In this document: positions 7,698-16,562 of the stretch, one piece after another
Layout of the letters: every line of letters begins with the position of its first letter
How positions within the stretch are numbered: the first letter of the stretch is position 1
Assembly (NCBI RefSeq): GCF_937920985.1
Contig: NZ_CALDXR010000013.1
Span: 48,375-112,374, forward strand
DNA length: 64,000 nt
Source of the DNA: an uncultured Phascolarctobacterium sp.
GTDB lineage: Bacteria; Bacillota; Negativicutes; Acidaminococcales; Acidaminococcaceae
Direction: 5' to 3'
Position numbers and translations under genes: made by a program
Notes under the pieces: generated by a model
The model's input: only the letters and a program-made list of their open reading frames with translations
Databases searched by the model: none
Told to the model about the DNA's origin: nothing

Positions 7698-10600
7698 ATG
7701 CCGAAACTTAAAGATATTAAAAAGGTTCTCGTTATCGGCTCCGGCCCTATTATCATCGGTCAGGCAGCAGAGTTTGACTATGCAGGGACTCAGGCTTGCC
7801 GTGCTCTGAAGGAAGAAGGCCTGGAGGTTGTACTGATTAACAGTAACCCTGCAACCATTATGACTGATGTGCATGTGGCTGACCGTGTATATGTTGAACC
7901 TATCAGCGTTGAATTCATTGAAAAAATTATCAAACGTGAGCGTCCTGATTCCCTGCTGGCAACTCTTGGTGGTCAGGTTGGCCTGAACATGGCTATGAAG
8001 CTGGAAGAGCAAGGCATTTTGGACAAGTACAATGTTCGTCTGCTGGGCACTCAGATCAGCGCTATCAAACGTGGTGAAGACCGCGAAATGTTCAAGGAAA
8101 CTATGGAGAAAATCCATCAGCCGATTCCTGAAAGCACTATCGTAGAAACCATTGAAGCTGCTTGCGATTTCGGCAAGGAAATCGGCTATCCGCTGATTGT
8201 CCGTCCTGCTTATACCCTCGGCGGTACCGGCGGCGGTATTGCTGAAAACGAGGAAGAGCTGATTGATATCGTGCAAAAGGGCCTGGGCTACAGCCCCATC
8301 GGCCAATGCCTGATTGAACGCAGCATCGCCGGCTGGAAGGAAATCGAATACGAAGTAATCCGCGACGCTGCTGACAACTGCATCACCGTCTGCTCCATGG
8401 AAAACCTGGATCCTGTTGGCGTACACACCGGAGACTCCATCGTTGTGGCTCCGGCACAGACTCTGAGCGATAAAGAAGTACAGCTGCTGCGTCAGGCTTC
8501 TATCGATATCGTGCGTGAGCTGGGCGTAGTTGGCGGCTGTAACGTACAGCTGGCTCTCGACCCGTACTCCGAAAACTACTATGTAATCGAAGTTAACCCG
8601 CGTGTAAGCCGTTCTTCCGCACTGGCTTCCAAAGCTACTGGTTATCCGATTGCTAAGGTTACCAGCAAAATTGCTGTCGGCTACAACCTGGACGAAATCG
8701 AAAACGCTGTTACCAAAAAGACTAAGGCTTGCTTCGAGCCTACCATTGACTATATCGTACTGAAATTCCCGCGTTGGCCGTTCGATAAATTCGTAACCGC
8801 TGACCGCACCCTGGGCACTCAGATGAAGGCTACCGGTGAGGTTATGGCAATTGAGCGCAGCTTTGAAGCTTCCATGCTGAAAGCAGTTCGCTGCCTGGAA
8901 ATCGGGCTCAACCATCTGGAAATGCCTGAGCTGAAGGCTTTGAGCGATGAAGAAATTCATGACCGCATCAAACTCATTGACGACGAGCGCTGCTTCGTTG
9001 TTGCTGAGGCTATCCGCCGCGGTATTACTCTGGAAGAGATTCACGATATCACCAAGATTGACCTGTGGTTCCTTTCCAAAATCCAAAACATCATTAAAAT
9101 GGAAAAAGATCTGGAAACTCACGAGCTGACTCCGAGCCTGCTGCGTAAGGCTAAGAGAATGGGCTTTGCCGATGCTGTTATTGGTAAACGCGTAGGCAAG
9201 ACTGAGTTTGAAATCCGCGATATGCGTAAGGCTAACGGCATTCTGCCGACCTACAAAATGGTTGATACCTGCGCTGCGGAATTTGAAGCTGCAACCCCGT
9301 ACTACTATTCCTGCTACGAAACCGAGGATGAGGTTGAAGTAAGCGACAGAAAGAGAGTAGTTGTACTCGGCTCCGGTCCTATCCGTATCGGTCAGGGCGT
9401 AGAATTCGACTACTGCTCCGTACACTGCGTATGGGCGTTGAAGGAAATGGGCTATGAAACCATTATCATCAACAACAACCCGGAAACCGTTTCCACTGAC
9501 TTCGATATTTCCGATAAACTGTACTTTGAGCCGCTGACTGTTGAGGATGTTCTCAACGTTATCGACAAAGAAAAACCGGAAGGCGTTATCGTTCAATTCG
9601 GTGGTCAGACCGCTATCAACCTGGCAGGCCCGCTCTCCCGCGCTGGCGTGAAGATTCTGGGCTCCTCCGTTGACAGCATCGACCGCGCCGAGGACCGTGA
9701 ACGCTTCGACGAGCTGCTGACAAGCTGCGATATTCCGCGTCCGCAAGGCCACACCGTATTCGATACCGAGGGTGCACTGGTTGCTGCTCACAATGTTGGC
9801 TATCCGACCATGGTTCGTCCTTCCTACGTACTGGGCGGCCGTGCTATGGAAATCGTTTATAACGATGACGAGCTGCGCAACTACATGACCTATGCCGTTA
9901 AGGCTTCTCACGAGCATCCGGTACTGGTTGACCATTACCTGCAGGGTACTGAGGTAGAGGTTGACGCTATCTGCGACGGCAAGGAAGTATTAATCCCCGG
10001 CATCATGGAACACGTTGAACGTGCAGGCGTACACAGCGGTGACTCCATCGCCGTATATCCGCCGCGCAGCCTGAGCGAAAGTGTTATCCGCACTATTATC
10101 GAATACACCAACAAGATGGCTCTGGGCCTGGAAGTTAAGGGCATGATTAACATTCAGTACATCGTTCGTGACGAGCATGTATATGTAATCGAGGTTAACC
10201 CGCGTTCCTCCAGAACTGTACCGTTCCTGAGCAAGATTACCGGCATCTCCATGGTAGACGTTGCTACCAGATGCGCAATGGGCATGAGCCTCAAAGAGCA
10301 GGGCCTGCAAGCAGGTCTGCGCTTCTTCCCGGACTACTATGCTGTTAAAGCTCCTGTATTCAGCTTCAACAAGATGAGCAATGTTGATATCACCCTTGGA
10401 CCTGAAATGAAATCCACCGGTGAGGTTATGGCCTGCGACTACCAGTACAGCCGTGCGCTGTATAAGGCCTGCATCGCTTCCGGTATCAATGTACCGCACG
10501 AGGGTGCAATCCTGATTACCGTTGCTGATATGGATAAGCCTGAGGCAGTTGCTATTGCCCGCGGCTTTGAAGAACTGGGCTACACCGTTATCGCAACCGA

Positions 10601-10907
10601 CGGTACTGCGGAATATCTGCAGCAATACGGTGTAACCGTTGAGGTTGCTACTAAAGTAAGCGAAGGTCATCCGAACCTGATTGATGATATCAAGAGCGGC
10701 CGCATCGGTATGGTTATCAACACCACCAACCACGGTCGTGACGCTGAACGTGACGGCTTCAAGATCCGCCGTTCTACCGTAGAGCATGCAATTGCCTGCC
10801 TGACCTCTATGGATACTGCACGCGAGCTGCTGAACGTTATGAGCGCAATGCGTCGTCGTAGCGTTGTACGCGTTACCGCTCTGCAGGATCTGACCTGGGA
10901 GGATTGA
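7698..10907 (+). CDS. carB: Carbamoyl-phosphate synthase large subunit
   Basis: Makes carbamoyl phosphate from bicarbonate, ammonia and two ATP. The two ATP-grasp halves are evident from paired motifs: GSGPIIIGQAAEFDYAG near residue 14 and GSGPIRIGQGVEFDYCS near 556, and EVNPRVSRSSALASK with EVNPRSSRTVPFLSK. The last 130 or so residues form the methylglyoxal-synthase-like regulatory domain. At 1069 residues it is full length. GGAGGG precedes the start two bases after carA ends. A 747-residue open frame on the opposite strand is only a shadow. Confidence 0.97.
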   Translation: MPKLKDIKKVLVIGSGPIIIGQAAEFDYAGTQACRALKEEGLEVVLINSNPATIMTDVHVADRVYVEPISVEFIEKIIKRERPDSLLATLGGQVGLNMAMKLEEQGILDKYNVRLLGTQISAIKRGEDREMFKETMEKIHQPIPESTIVETIEAACDFGKEIGYPLIVRPAYTLGGTGGGIAENEEELIDIVQKGLGYSPIGQCLIERSIAGWKEIEYEVIRDAADNCITVCSMENLDPVGVHTGDSIVVAPAQTLSDKEVQLLRQASIDIVRELGVVGGCNVQLALDPYSENYYVIEVNPRVSRSSALASKATGYPIAKVTSKIAVGYNLDEIENAVTKKTKACFEPTIDYIVLKFPRWPFDKFVTADRTLGTQMKATGEVMAIERSFEASMLKAVRCLEIGLNHLEMPELKALSDEEIHDRIKLIDDERCFVVAEAIRRGITLEEIHDITKIDLWFLSKIQNIIKMEKDLETHELTPSLLRKAKRMGFADAVIGKRVGKTEFEIRDMRKANGILPTYKMVDTCAAEFEAATPYYYSCYETEDEVEVSDRKRVVVLGSGPIRIGQGVEFDYCSVHCVWALKEMGYETIIINNNPETVSTDFDISDKLYFEPLTVEDVLNVIDKEKPEGVIVQFGGQTAINLAGPLSRAGVKILGSSVDSIDRAEDRERFDELLTSCDIPRPQGHTVFDTEGALVAAHNVGYPTMVRPSYVLGGRAMEIVYNDDELRNYMTYAVKASHEHPVLVDHYLQGTEVEVDAICDGKEVLIPGIMEHVERAGVHSGDSIAVYPPRSLSESVIRTIIEYTNKMALGLEVKGMINIQYIVRDEHVYVIEVNPRSSRTVPFLSKITGISMVDVATRCAMGMSLKEQGLQAGLRFFPDYYAVKAPVFSFNKMSNVDITLGPEMKSTGEVMACDYQYSRALYKACIASGINVPHEGAILITVADMDKPEAVAIARGFEELGYTVIATDGTAEYLQQYGVTVEVATKVSEGHPNLIDDIKSGRIGMVINTTNHGRDAERDGFKIRRSTVEHAIACLTSMDTARELLNVMSAMRRRSVVRVTALQDLTWED

Positions 10908-10909
10908 TT

Positions 10910-11677
10910 ATGTCTAAAACTATTGCGAGTGCCAAGGTAATTGGTCAACGAGTTTTAAATAGTACGACAAAATTAATAAATGTTTATGCACCGGAAATCG
11001 CTGCCGAAGCTGTCCCCGGACAGTTCGTCAACGTGAAGGTGTGCAAGAATACTGCTCCGCTGCTGCGCCGTCCCTTCGGCGTAGCAGGAGTTAACAAGGC
11101 TGAGGGCACCATCACCATGATTTATCGTATCATCGGTGAAGCAACTCATATTCTGGCTGACGTTTGCAGCGGCGACGAGCTGAGCATCGTCGGCCCGCTG
11201 GGACACGGCTTTGATATGAGCGCCAAGAAACCGCTGCTGGTCGGCGGCGGTCTGGGCCTGGCTCCGCTGCTGTTTTTGGCAGAGGGCTTCGGTGAAGGCA
11301 ATACCGATATCCTGATGGGCGGCCGCAGTGCCGAGGAATTGTTCTGGACCAAGCTTTATGAAAGTCTCAGCAAAAATATTTACCTGACCACCGATGATGG
11401 CAGTGTCGGCACCAAGGGCACCGTAATGGCCCTGCTGCCGCAGCTGTTGAAAGAGGGCGGCTATGACTGCGTATACGTTTGCGGTCCTGTACCGATGATG
11501 CGCGCAGTTGCCAATGCCTGCTTAGAGGCTGGCGTAAAATGTCAGGTATCTCTGGAAAAATACATGGCCTGCGGTCTTGGTGCGTGCCTGTCCTGTGCCT
11601 GCGAAGGCATCGGTAAACGCATTAAGGTCTGCAAGGACGGCCCGGTATTCTGGGCAGAGGAGGTAGGAGAATGGTAA
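10910..11677 (+). CDS. pyrK: Dihydroorotate dehydrogenase electron-transfer subunit
   Basis: FAD and [2Fe-2S] subunit that carries electrons from PyrD to NAD+. The FAD-binding RRPFGVAG segment is near residue 48, GGGLGLAPLLFLAE marks the NAD-binding part, and the cluster ligands lie in CGLGACLSCACEG plus a later CKDGPVF. I start it at ATG 10910 because GGGAGG is seven bases ahead; a TTG six bases earlier lies inside carB. It overlaps pyrD by seven bases, so the two subunits are probably made together. Confidence 0.94.
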   Translation: MSKTIASAKVIGQRVLNSTTKLINVYAPEIAAEAVPGQFVNVKVCKNTAPLLRRPFGVAGVNKAEGTITMIYRIIGEATHILADVCSGDELSIVGPLGHGFDMSAKKPLLVGGGLGLAPLLFLAEGFGEGNTDILMGGRSAEELFWTKLYESLSKNIYLTTDDGSVGTKGTVMALLPQLLKEGGYDCVYVCGPVPMMRAVANACLEAGVKCQVSLEKYMACGLGACLSCACEGIGKRIKVCKDGPVFWAEEVGEW

Positions 11678-12636
11678 AAGCATTGTATGATGGTCGCCTG
11701 GCAGTTGATATTGCCGGTGTGAAGATGGCTACACCTGTTACTACCGGCTCCGGCACCTTTGGCTTTGGCCTGGAATTTACCGATTTTCTCGACCTGGAAA
11801 AGGTTGGCGCTGTTACCGTAAAGGGTACATCCTTAGAGCCTGCAGCAGGCAATAAGGGCCAGCGTGCAGTAGAAACCCCGTCCGGCATGCTGAACTGCAT
11901 CGGTCTGGAAAACCCCGGCAGCGAGTACTTCTTGGAGCACACTCTGCCTGAGCTGAAAAAATATAATGTTCCTGTTATTGTCAACATCTACGGCCATTCT
12001 CCCGAGGAATACGGCGCTGTTGCCAAAAAGCTGGACGTAGATGGTGTTGATGCTGTAGAAATCAACATCTCCTGTCCGAACGTCAAAGAGGGCGGCATTG
12101 TTTTCGGCACTGTGCCGGAGGCAGCTGCTGAGGTTGTACGTGCGGTTAAGGCCAACACCAGCAAAATGGTTATCGCCAAGCTTTCTCCTAACGTAACTGA
12201 TATCGTGGTAATGGCCAAGGCTGTAGAGGCAGCAGGTGCAGATGCAATTTCCATGATTAACACGCTGCTCGGTACCAAGATTGATATTGAGCGTCAGCGT
12301 CCTGTGCTCGGCAATGTAACCGGCGGCCTCAGTGGTCCTGCTGTACGTCCGGTAGCAGTGCGCCTGGTTTACCAGGTAGCGCAGGCTGTGCATATCCCCA
12401 TCATTGGCATGGGCGGCATCATGTGTGCCGAGGATGCAATTGAGTTCATGCTGGCAGGCGCAAGTGCGGTAGCAGTTGGCACCGCAAACTTTGTACAGCC
12501 TGATATCGCTGAAACCATTGCCCATGGTATGCTGGCATATCTGGACAGACACAACGCGCAGAATATTTCCGAAATTGTCGGCCTGGCATTACCTGAAGGT
12601 AAAAAAAGCATGCCGTTGTTTAACGAAGCTGAATAA
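11671..12636 (+). CDS. pyrD: Dihydroorotate dehydrogenase catalytic subunit, class 1B
   Basis: FMN enzyme oxidising dihydroorotate to orotate in the cytoplasm. The N-terminus has TGSGTFGFG, and the active-site loop NISCPNVKEGG holds the cysteine expected as the class 1 base. GGLSGPAVRP and GMGGIMCAEDAIEFMLAGA form the FMN phosphate site. The adjoining pyrK shows this is the NAD-dependent 1B type and not the membrane quinone type. Length is 321 residues. Confidence 0.95.
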   Translation: MVKALYDGRLAVDIAGVKMATPVTTGSGTFGFGLEFTDFLDLEKVGAVTVKGTSLEPAAGNKGQRAVETPSGMLNCIGLENPGSEYFLEHTLPELKKYNVPVIVNIYGHSPEEYGAVAKKLDVDGVDAVEINISCPNVKEGGIVFGTVPEAAAEVVRAVKANTSKMVIAKLSPNVTDIVVMAKAVEAAGADAISMINTLLGTKIDIERQRPVLGNVTGGLSGPAVRPVAVRLVYQVAQAVHIPIIGMGGIMCAEDAIEFMLAGASAVAVGTANFVQPDIAETIAHGMLAYLDRHNAQNISEIVGLALPEGKKSMPLFNEAE

Positions 12637-12699
12637 CGACGATTTATAACGTTATTCTCCGGCGTCTTGGAAAAATATATTTAATAGGGAGATTTTCTC

Positions 12700-13416
12700 A
12701 TGCAACATGATGATAGATTAATAGTCGCACTCGACTTTCCTACCTTGGAGCAGGCTAAGGCTTGCGTTGTCGAATTGGGTGACGCAGTAAGCTACTACAA
12801 GGTTGGCATGGAGCTTTATTATGCAGTAGGCAGCGAAATCATCCGCTTTTTAAAGGAACAGGGCAAGCATGTTTTCCTGGACCTCAAGCTGCAGGATATT
12901 CCTAACACTGTTGCTCATGCACTTACCGTACTCAGCGATTTGGGTGCAGACATGATGAACGTTCATGCTGTCGGCGGCAAAAAGATGATGGCAGAGGCTG
13001 TTAAGGCTGTGCATGAGGCTGCTGAGGCAGCAGGCCGTCCGGCACCGAAGCTGATTGCTGTAACCATTCTTACCAGCATGGATGATGAACAGTTTGCTGA
13101 TTTGAATTATAAAAATACCATTGCCGAGCAAGTTATCAGCCTGGCTAAGCTGGCGAAGGAAGCAGGCATGGACGGCGTTGTTGCTTCTCCTAAGGAAGCT
13201 GCAGCTATCCGTGAGGCTTGCGGTCCTGAGTTTTTGATTGTTACTCCGGGCGTACGTCCTGCGGGCAGCTCTCTGGATGACCAGAAGCGCGTAGCAACAC
13301 CGGCAGGCGCTCTGCAAAACGGCAGCAGCCACATTGTAGTAGGCAGACCTATTACTAAGGCTGAAGCAAGACAGGCAGCAGCATTGGCAATTGTAGAAGA
13401 GATTAAAGGAGTGTAA
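12700..13416 (+). CDS. pyrF: Orotidine 5'-phosphate decarboxylase
   Basis: Last step of UMP synthesis. The active-site cluster FLDLKLQDIPNT (D-x-K-x-x-D) lies near residue 60, with VTPGVRPAG and IVVGRPIT forming the phosphate site near the C-terminus. Length 238 is normal for the bacterial short form. AGGGAG precedes the ATG. A 63-bp gap after pyrD is the longest spacing in the operon. Confidence 0.96.
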   Translation: MQHDDRLIVALDFPTLEQAKACVVELGDAVSYYKVGMELYYAVGSEIIRFLKEQGKHVFLDLKLQDIPNTVAHALTVLSDLGADMMNVHAVGGKKMMAEAVKAVHEAAEAAGRPAPKLIAVTILTSMDDEQFADLNYKNTIAEQVISLAKLAKEAGMDGVVASPKEAAAIREACGPEFLIVTPGVRPAGSSLDDQKRVATPAGALQNGSSHIVVGRPITKAEARQAAALAIVEEIKGV

Positions 13417-13420
13417 GCAA

Positions 13421-14002
13421 ATGGCAGTTTTAGAAGAAAAAGATGTTATGAAAATGCTCGAGGAAACTGAAGCAGTTCTCCATGGTCACTTTTTGCTGAC
13501 CAGCGGTCTGCACAGCCCTATGTATGTTGAAAAATTCAACGTACTGCAGCATCCTAAATATACCGAGCGCCTGTGCCAGGAAATCGCACGTCGTTATGAA
13601 AACGACAATGTTGAACTGGTAGTTGGCCCGATGACCGGCGGCATTCTGCTGGCTCATGAGGTTGGCAAGGCTCTGGGCACCCGCGCTATCTTCACCGAGC
13701 GTGAAAACGGCAAAATGACTCTGCGTCGTGGCTTCCAAATCCCGGCAGGCACCCGCGTACTGGTTGTTGAAGACATCGTAACCACCGGCGGCAGCGTTAA
13801 AGAGGTTATGGAAGTAGTTAAAGAGCATGGCGGCGAGCTCGTAGGCGTTGGCCTGCTGGTTGACCGCAGCGGCGGCAAGGTAGACTTTGGCGTTCGCACC
13901 GAAGCTCTGCTGCACCTGAACGTAGAAACCTTTGATCCGGCAACCTGCCCGCTGTGCGCTAAAGGCGTACCGTTCACCAAACGTGGCAGAACTGGTAAAT
14001 GA
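13421..14002 (+). CDS. pyrE: Orotate phosphoribosyltransferase
   Basis: Adds ribose phosphate from PRPP to orotate. The PRPP-binding motif VLVVEDIVTTGGSV is near residue 110, and VGPMTGGILLAHEV is the ring-binding part. It carries two C-terminal cysteines in CPLCAKG, which could be structural. It is the last pyr gene, four bases after pyrF, and transcription probably ends at the hairpin about 95 bp further on. Confidence 0.95.
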   Translation: MAVLEEKDVMKMLEETEAVLHGHFLLTSGLHSPMYVEKFNVLQHPKYTERLCQEIARRYENDNVELVVGPMTGGILLAHEVGKALGTRAIFTERENGKMTLRRGFQIPAGTRVLVVEDIVTTGGSVKEVMEVVKEHGGELVGVGLLVDRSGGKVDFGVRTEALLHLNVETFDPATCPLCAKGVPFTKRGRTGK

Positions 14003-14095
14003 GACACAGTTTGTCGCAAGCGTAGCGCCGCGAGAAACTGAATGTCGAATTATCCTCGAAGAGGGCAAGTAAGCCAATCTAACCTAAATTTCAAA

Positions 14096-14133
14096 GCACC
14101 TGTTTATCAGCAAAATGATAGGCAGGTGCTTTT
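14096..14133 (+). terminator. Terminator of the pyr operon, first copy of a duplicated 38-bp sequence
   Basis: The stem is GCACCTG with CAGGTGC (inner part of the hairpin TATCAG/TGATA), followed by TTTT. The same 38 bases recur exactly at 15235-15272. Upstream, 14003-14095 holds only a hairpin-rich stretch containing TTTGTCGCAAGCG, similar to debris of the palindromic repeats elsewhere. Confidence 0.75.
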
Positions 14134-14203
14134 CCCTTACATACCAAAGCTTTCCCTTAAAATTACCCTATTTTTAAGGGAAAAACTTATAACTTCTTTC
14201 CTC

Positions 14204-14232
14204 TTGACAAAATCTGAAAAATCAGATAATAT
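14204..14232 (+). promoter_or_regulatory. Strong sigma-70-type promoter with an operator-like palindrome in its spacer
   Basis: TTGACA, exactly 17 bp, TAATAT. The spacer contains ATCTGA AAAA TCAGAT (14212-14227), a perfect 6-bp inverted repeat that overlaps the first base of the -10. Such a position suits a repressor, but none is identified. Confidence 0.75.
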
Positions 14233-14238
14233 ATATTC

Positions 14239-14332
14239 GTAAGATTTTTGCACGCCTGCCTGGAGTACGGTCGTCGCAGCGTCATTGAGAACGCCTTATG
14301 TATTATTGAAGTAGTACATAGGGCGTTTTTTT
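14239..14332 (+). ncRNA. Candidate small RNA or attenuator leader upstream of the Rpn nuclease gene
   Basis: A transcript from the promoter just upstream would run about 90 nt and meet a strong terminator: AACGCCTTATGTA (14290-14302) pairing over 13 bp with TACATAGGGCGTT (14315-14327), then a run of T. The nuclease start codon is only 18 bp beyond. It can therefore be a free small RNA or a leader that limits expression of the nuclease. No Rfam class is recognised. Confidence 0.5.
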
Positions 14333-14350
14333 AGGAAGGGAGTTGAAGTA

Positions 14351-15190
14351 ATGCAGACAAATGAAACAAGTCAAGAAAGCGAAATCAAGCAGGTCATTGG
14401 CAGCCTTTGCATGATGAACAATAGGTTTATGAATTTTATGCTAGATGACAACAAAAAAGCAGCGCAGGTTTTCTTGCGCGTTATCCTGAGAGATGATAAA
14501 ATTAAGGTGAGAAATGTCAGGATACAGAGCTTTATCCAAAACATCTACGGACATTCTTCTCAACTGGATATTTTAGCGCAGGATAGCAAAGGACGTTATT
14601 TTAACGTAGAGGTGCAGAGAAGCGATGAAGGCGCACCTGCAAGACGCGCCAGATTTTACAGCAGTATCCTTGATACACACTTCCTGCAGCCTGGTAAGCT
14701 CTACGAAGAACTGCCGGATACCTACGTAATTTTTATTACAGAAAACGATGTCTTGCACGATAATTTGCCACTGTATAATATCAGGCGCAGAATCGATGAA
14801 AATGCGAAATGCTTTGAAGATGGTTCGCGCATTATCTATGTCAACAGCCAGCGTCGAGATAATACAGCGCTTGGTAAACTGATGCAGGATTTATATTGTA
14901 CAGAGCCAAAGAATCTGCATTATCATGACTTTGCTGAGCGCATGGAGTTTTTGAAATACAGCAAGGAGGGCGAAGAAAAAATGACTGATGTAATTGAAGA
15001 ATATGCTGCAAGAAAGGCCGAAGCATTAGCGAAAGAAGTAGCGAAAAAAGCTGAAGAAAAAGAGCAGGCAAACAGAATAGAGCTTGCCCAAGGCTTACTG
15101 GCTGACGGTATGAGTATCGAGTTCACCGTCCGTCACTCTAAGCTTACAGAAGCAGAGGTACGCGAATTGGCTTCTAAGCTGTCTGCGTAA
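14351..15190 (+). CDS. Rpn-type PD-(D/E)XK nuclease (recombination-promoting nuclease/transposase-like)
   Basis: Belongs by sequence to the PD-(D/E)XK proteins once called putative transposases (PDDEXK_2/Rpn group). The nuclease core is LDILAQDSKGRYFNVEVQR, with D73, E87 and Q89 as likely active-site residues. Residues about 212-245 form a charged coiled segment rich in A, E and K, and the tail (IELAQGLLADGMSIEFTVRHSKLTEAEV) resembles the family's small C-terminal helical motif. GGAAGGGAG precedes the ATG. It lies between two identical terminators and after a strong promoter, apparently an independent insertion between the pyr and pst loci. Related Rpn proteins are DNA endonucleases linked to RecA-independent recombination. 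Confidence 0.85.
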   Translation: MQTNETSQESEIKQVIGSLCMMNNRFMNFMLDDNKKAAQVFLRVILRDDKIKVRNVRIQSFIQNIYGHSSQLDILAQDSKGRYFNVEVQRSDEGAPARRARFYSSILDTHFLQPGKLYEELPDTYVIFITENDVLHDNLPLYNIRRRIDENAKCFEDGSRIIYVNSQRRDNTALGKLMQDLYCTEPKNLHYHDFAERMEFLKYSKEGEEKMTDVIEEYAARKAEALAKEVAKKAEEKEQANRIELAQGLLADGMSIEFTVRHSKLTEAEVRELASKLSA

Positions 15191-15234
15191 GCTAAAAGGG
15201 TATTACCGCAAAAACAAAAATACAGTAAGTATAG

Positions 15235-15275
15235 GCACCTGTTTATCAGCAAAATGATAGGCAGGTGCTTTTTTT
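15235..15275 (+). terminator. Terminator after the Rpn gene, second copy of the duplicated 38-bp sequence
   Basis: Identical to 14096-14133 over 38 bases, here followed by three more T residues, making seven in a row. Confidence 0.85.
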
Positions 15276-15291
15276 GCGCATTTTTTGCTAT

Positions 15292-15345
15292 TTAACATGC
15301 TCTTAACATCGGCATAATACTTCCTTAACAATGATATATTATACT
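15292..15345 (+). promoter_or_regulatory. Pho-box-like direct repeats and promoter of the pst operon
   Basis: TTAACAT occurs at 15292 and 15303, and TTAACAA at 15325: an 11-bp period, with the third copy two turns further on. A TATACT -10 follows at 15340-15345. This is the spacing expected for a PhoB/PhoP-type regulator acting in place of a -35 element. Confidence 0.7.
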
Positions 15346-15432
15346 AGCATCATAAACCACGAACACTACTGATAAGGCGCAGAACTTATCGGAAATAAAT
15401 TATTAGACGATGGTTGAAGGAGGAAATATATT

Positions 15433-16314
15433 ATGAAATTGAAAAAAGTCGCATGTTTAGGTTTGGCAGCTATGGTAGCACTCGGTGCTCTGGGCTGCGG
15501 CAGTGATAACAAGGCTGCAGATAACAAAGCAGGCAGCAAGGTTACCGGCAGTGTAACCGGCAGCGGTTCTTCCGCACTTTTGCCGCTGGCAAAGGATGCA
15601 GCAAGCAAATTCAAAGCTATTAACCCGGATGTTTCCATCACCCTTAACGGCGGCGGCAGCGGCACCGGTCTGAAACAGGTTGCAGACGGCAGCGTTAACA
15701 TCGGTAACTCTGACGTACCGGCAGAAAGCAAGCTGAAACCCGAAGTTGCTAAAGGACTTGTAGACCACAAGGTTTGCGTAGTTACTATGGCTCCGGTTAT
15801 CAACAAAGACCTGACAGCTAAAGTAAAAAGCCTGACCAAGGCTCAGCTGACTGACATCTTCACTGCTAAGGTAACTAACTGGAAACAGGTTGGCGGCCCG
15901 GATGAACCTATCGTTCTGATTACCCGTCCTGCTACCAGCGGCACCCGCGCTCTCTTCCAGGAGTTCGCTCTGGGCGGTGCTAAAGAAGCAACCAACAAAT
16001 CTCTGGAAACTGATGACTCCGGCACTCTGCTGCAAAGCGTAAAGGATAACAAAGGCGCTATCGGTTATGTTGCTCTGTCCTACCTCGTAAATAACAAAGA
16101 CGTTGCAACCGTAGCAATCGACGGTGTAGAGCCTACTCTGGACAACACCTACAACGGCAAATATCCTGTATGGGGTTATGAGCACATGTATACTAAAGGC
16201 GAAGCTACCGGCGCTGTAAAAGCATTCCTGGACTTCATCCTCTCTGCTGATTATGGTAAGGAAATTGAAAAACAGGGTTATGGTGTTACTGCTAAAATGC
16301 AGGTTAAACGTTAA
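15433..16314 (+). CDS. pstS: Phosphate-binding lipoprotein of the Pst transporter
   Basis: Captures phosphate outside the inner membrane and hands it to PstCA. The lipobox ends LGALGC with C22 as the lipid site. The mature protein begins with the family motif GSGSSALLPLA, and then SGTGLKQVADG and RPATSGTRALFQEF, which form the phosphate pocket. GGAGG precedes the ATG. It is preceded by Pho-box-like repeats and followed, after 248 bp of structured sequence, by pstC. Confidence 0.95.
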   Translation: MKLKKVACLGLAAMVALGALGCGSDNKAADNKAGSKVTGSVTGSGSSALLPLAKDAASKFKAINPDVSITLNGGGSGTGLKQVADGSVNIGNSDVPAESKLKPEVAKGLVDHKVCVVTMAPVINKDLTAKVKSLTKAQLTDIFTAKVTNWKQVGGPDEPIVLITRPATSGTRALFQEFALGGAKEATNKSLETDDSGTLLQSVKDNKGAIGYVALSYLVNNKDVATVAIDGVEPTLDNTYNGKYPVWGYEHMYTKGEATGAVKAFLDFILSADYGKEIEKQGYGVTAKMQVKR

Positions 16315-16370
16315 AATGGACTTCGGCTAAGGCGCATCTGCGTCATATCATGAGTCATTAAATTTATTAC

Positions 16371-16502
16371 GCTTCCATCTAAATGGGAAGCAGGAAGACA
16401 GCATACGCCAAGAGATGCGTCTTACCGGTCTTCTCATCCCCTTTAGAATAAACATCAAGGCTGTGCCGGGCAGAAGCTGGTAAGTTATCAGCTGCGAGCC
16501 TT
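16371..16502 (+). other. Structured pstS-pstC intergenic region
   Basis: Two hairpins are visible: GCTTCC with GGAAGC (16371-16391), and AAGGCT (16457-16462) with AGCCTT (16497-16502) enclosing AGCTG/CAGCT. Neither has a T tract. In addition CGCATCT near 16333 can pair with AGATGCG near 16414. The arrangement could stabilise the abundant pstS message relative to pstCAB. Confidence 0.45.
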
Positions 16503-16562
16503 TGCATAGCCTTTAGTTTTACGAAAGAAATATTCACGAGTTATATCAGAGGAGAATAGTTT

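Noticed and set aside
7692..9935. 747-residue open frame opposite carB
   Set aside because: It is the antisense of a highly conserved coding sequence, has no ribosome binding site and its composition mirrors the carB codons.
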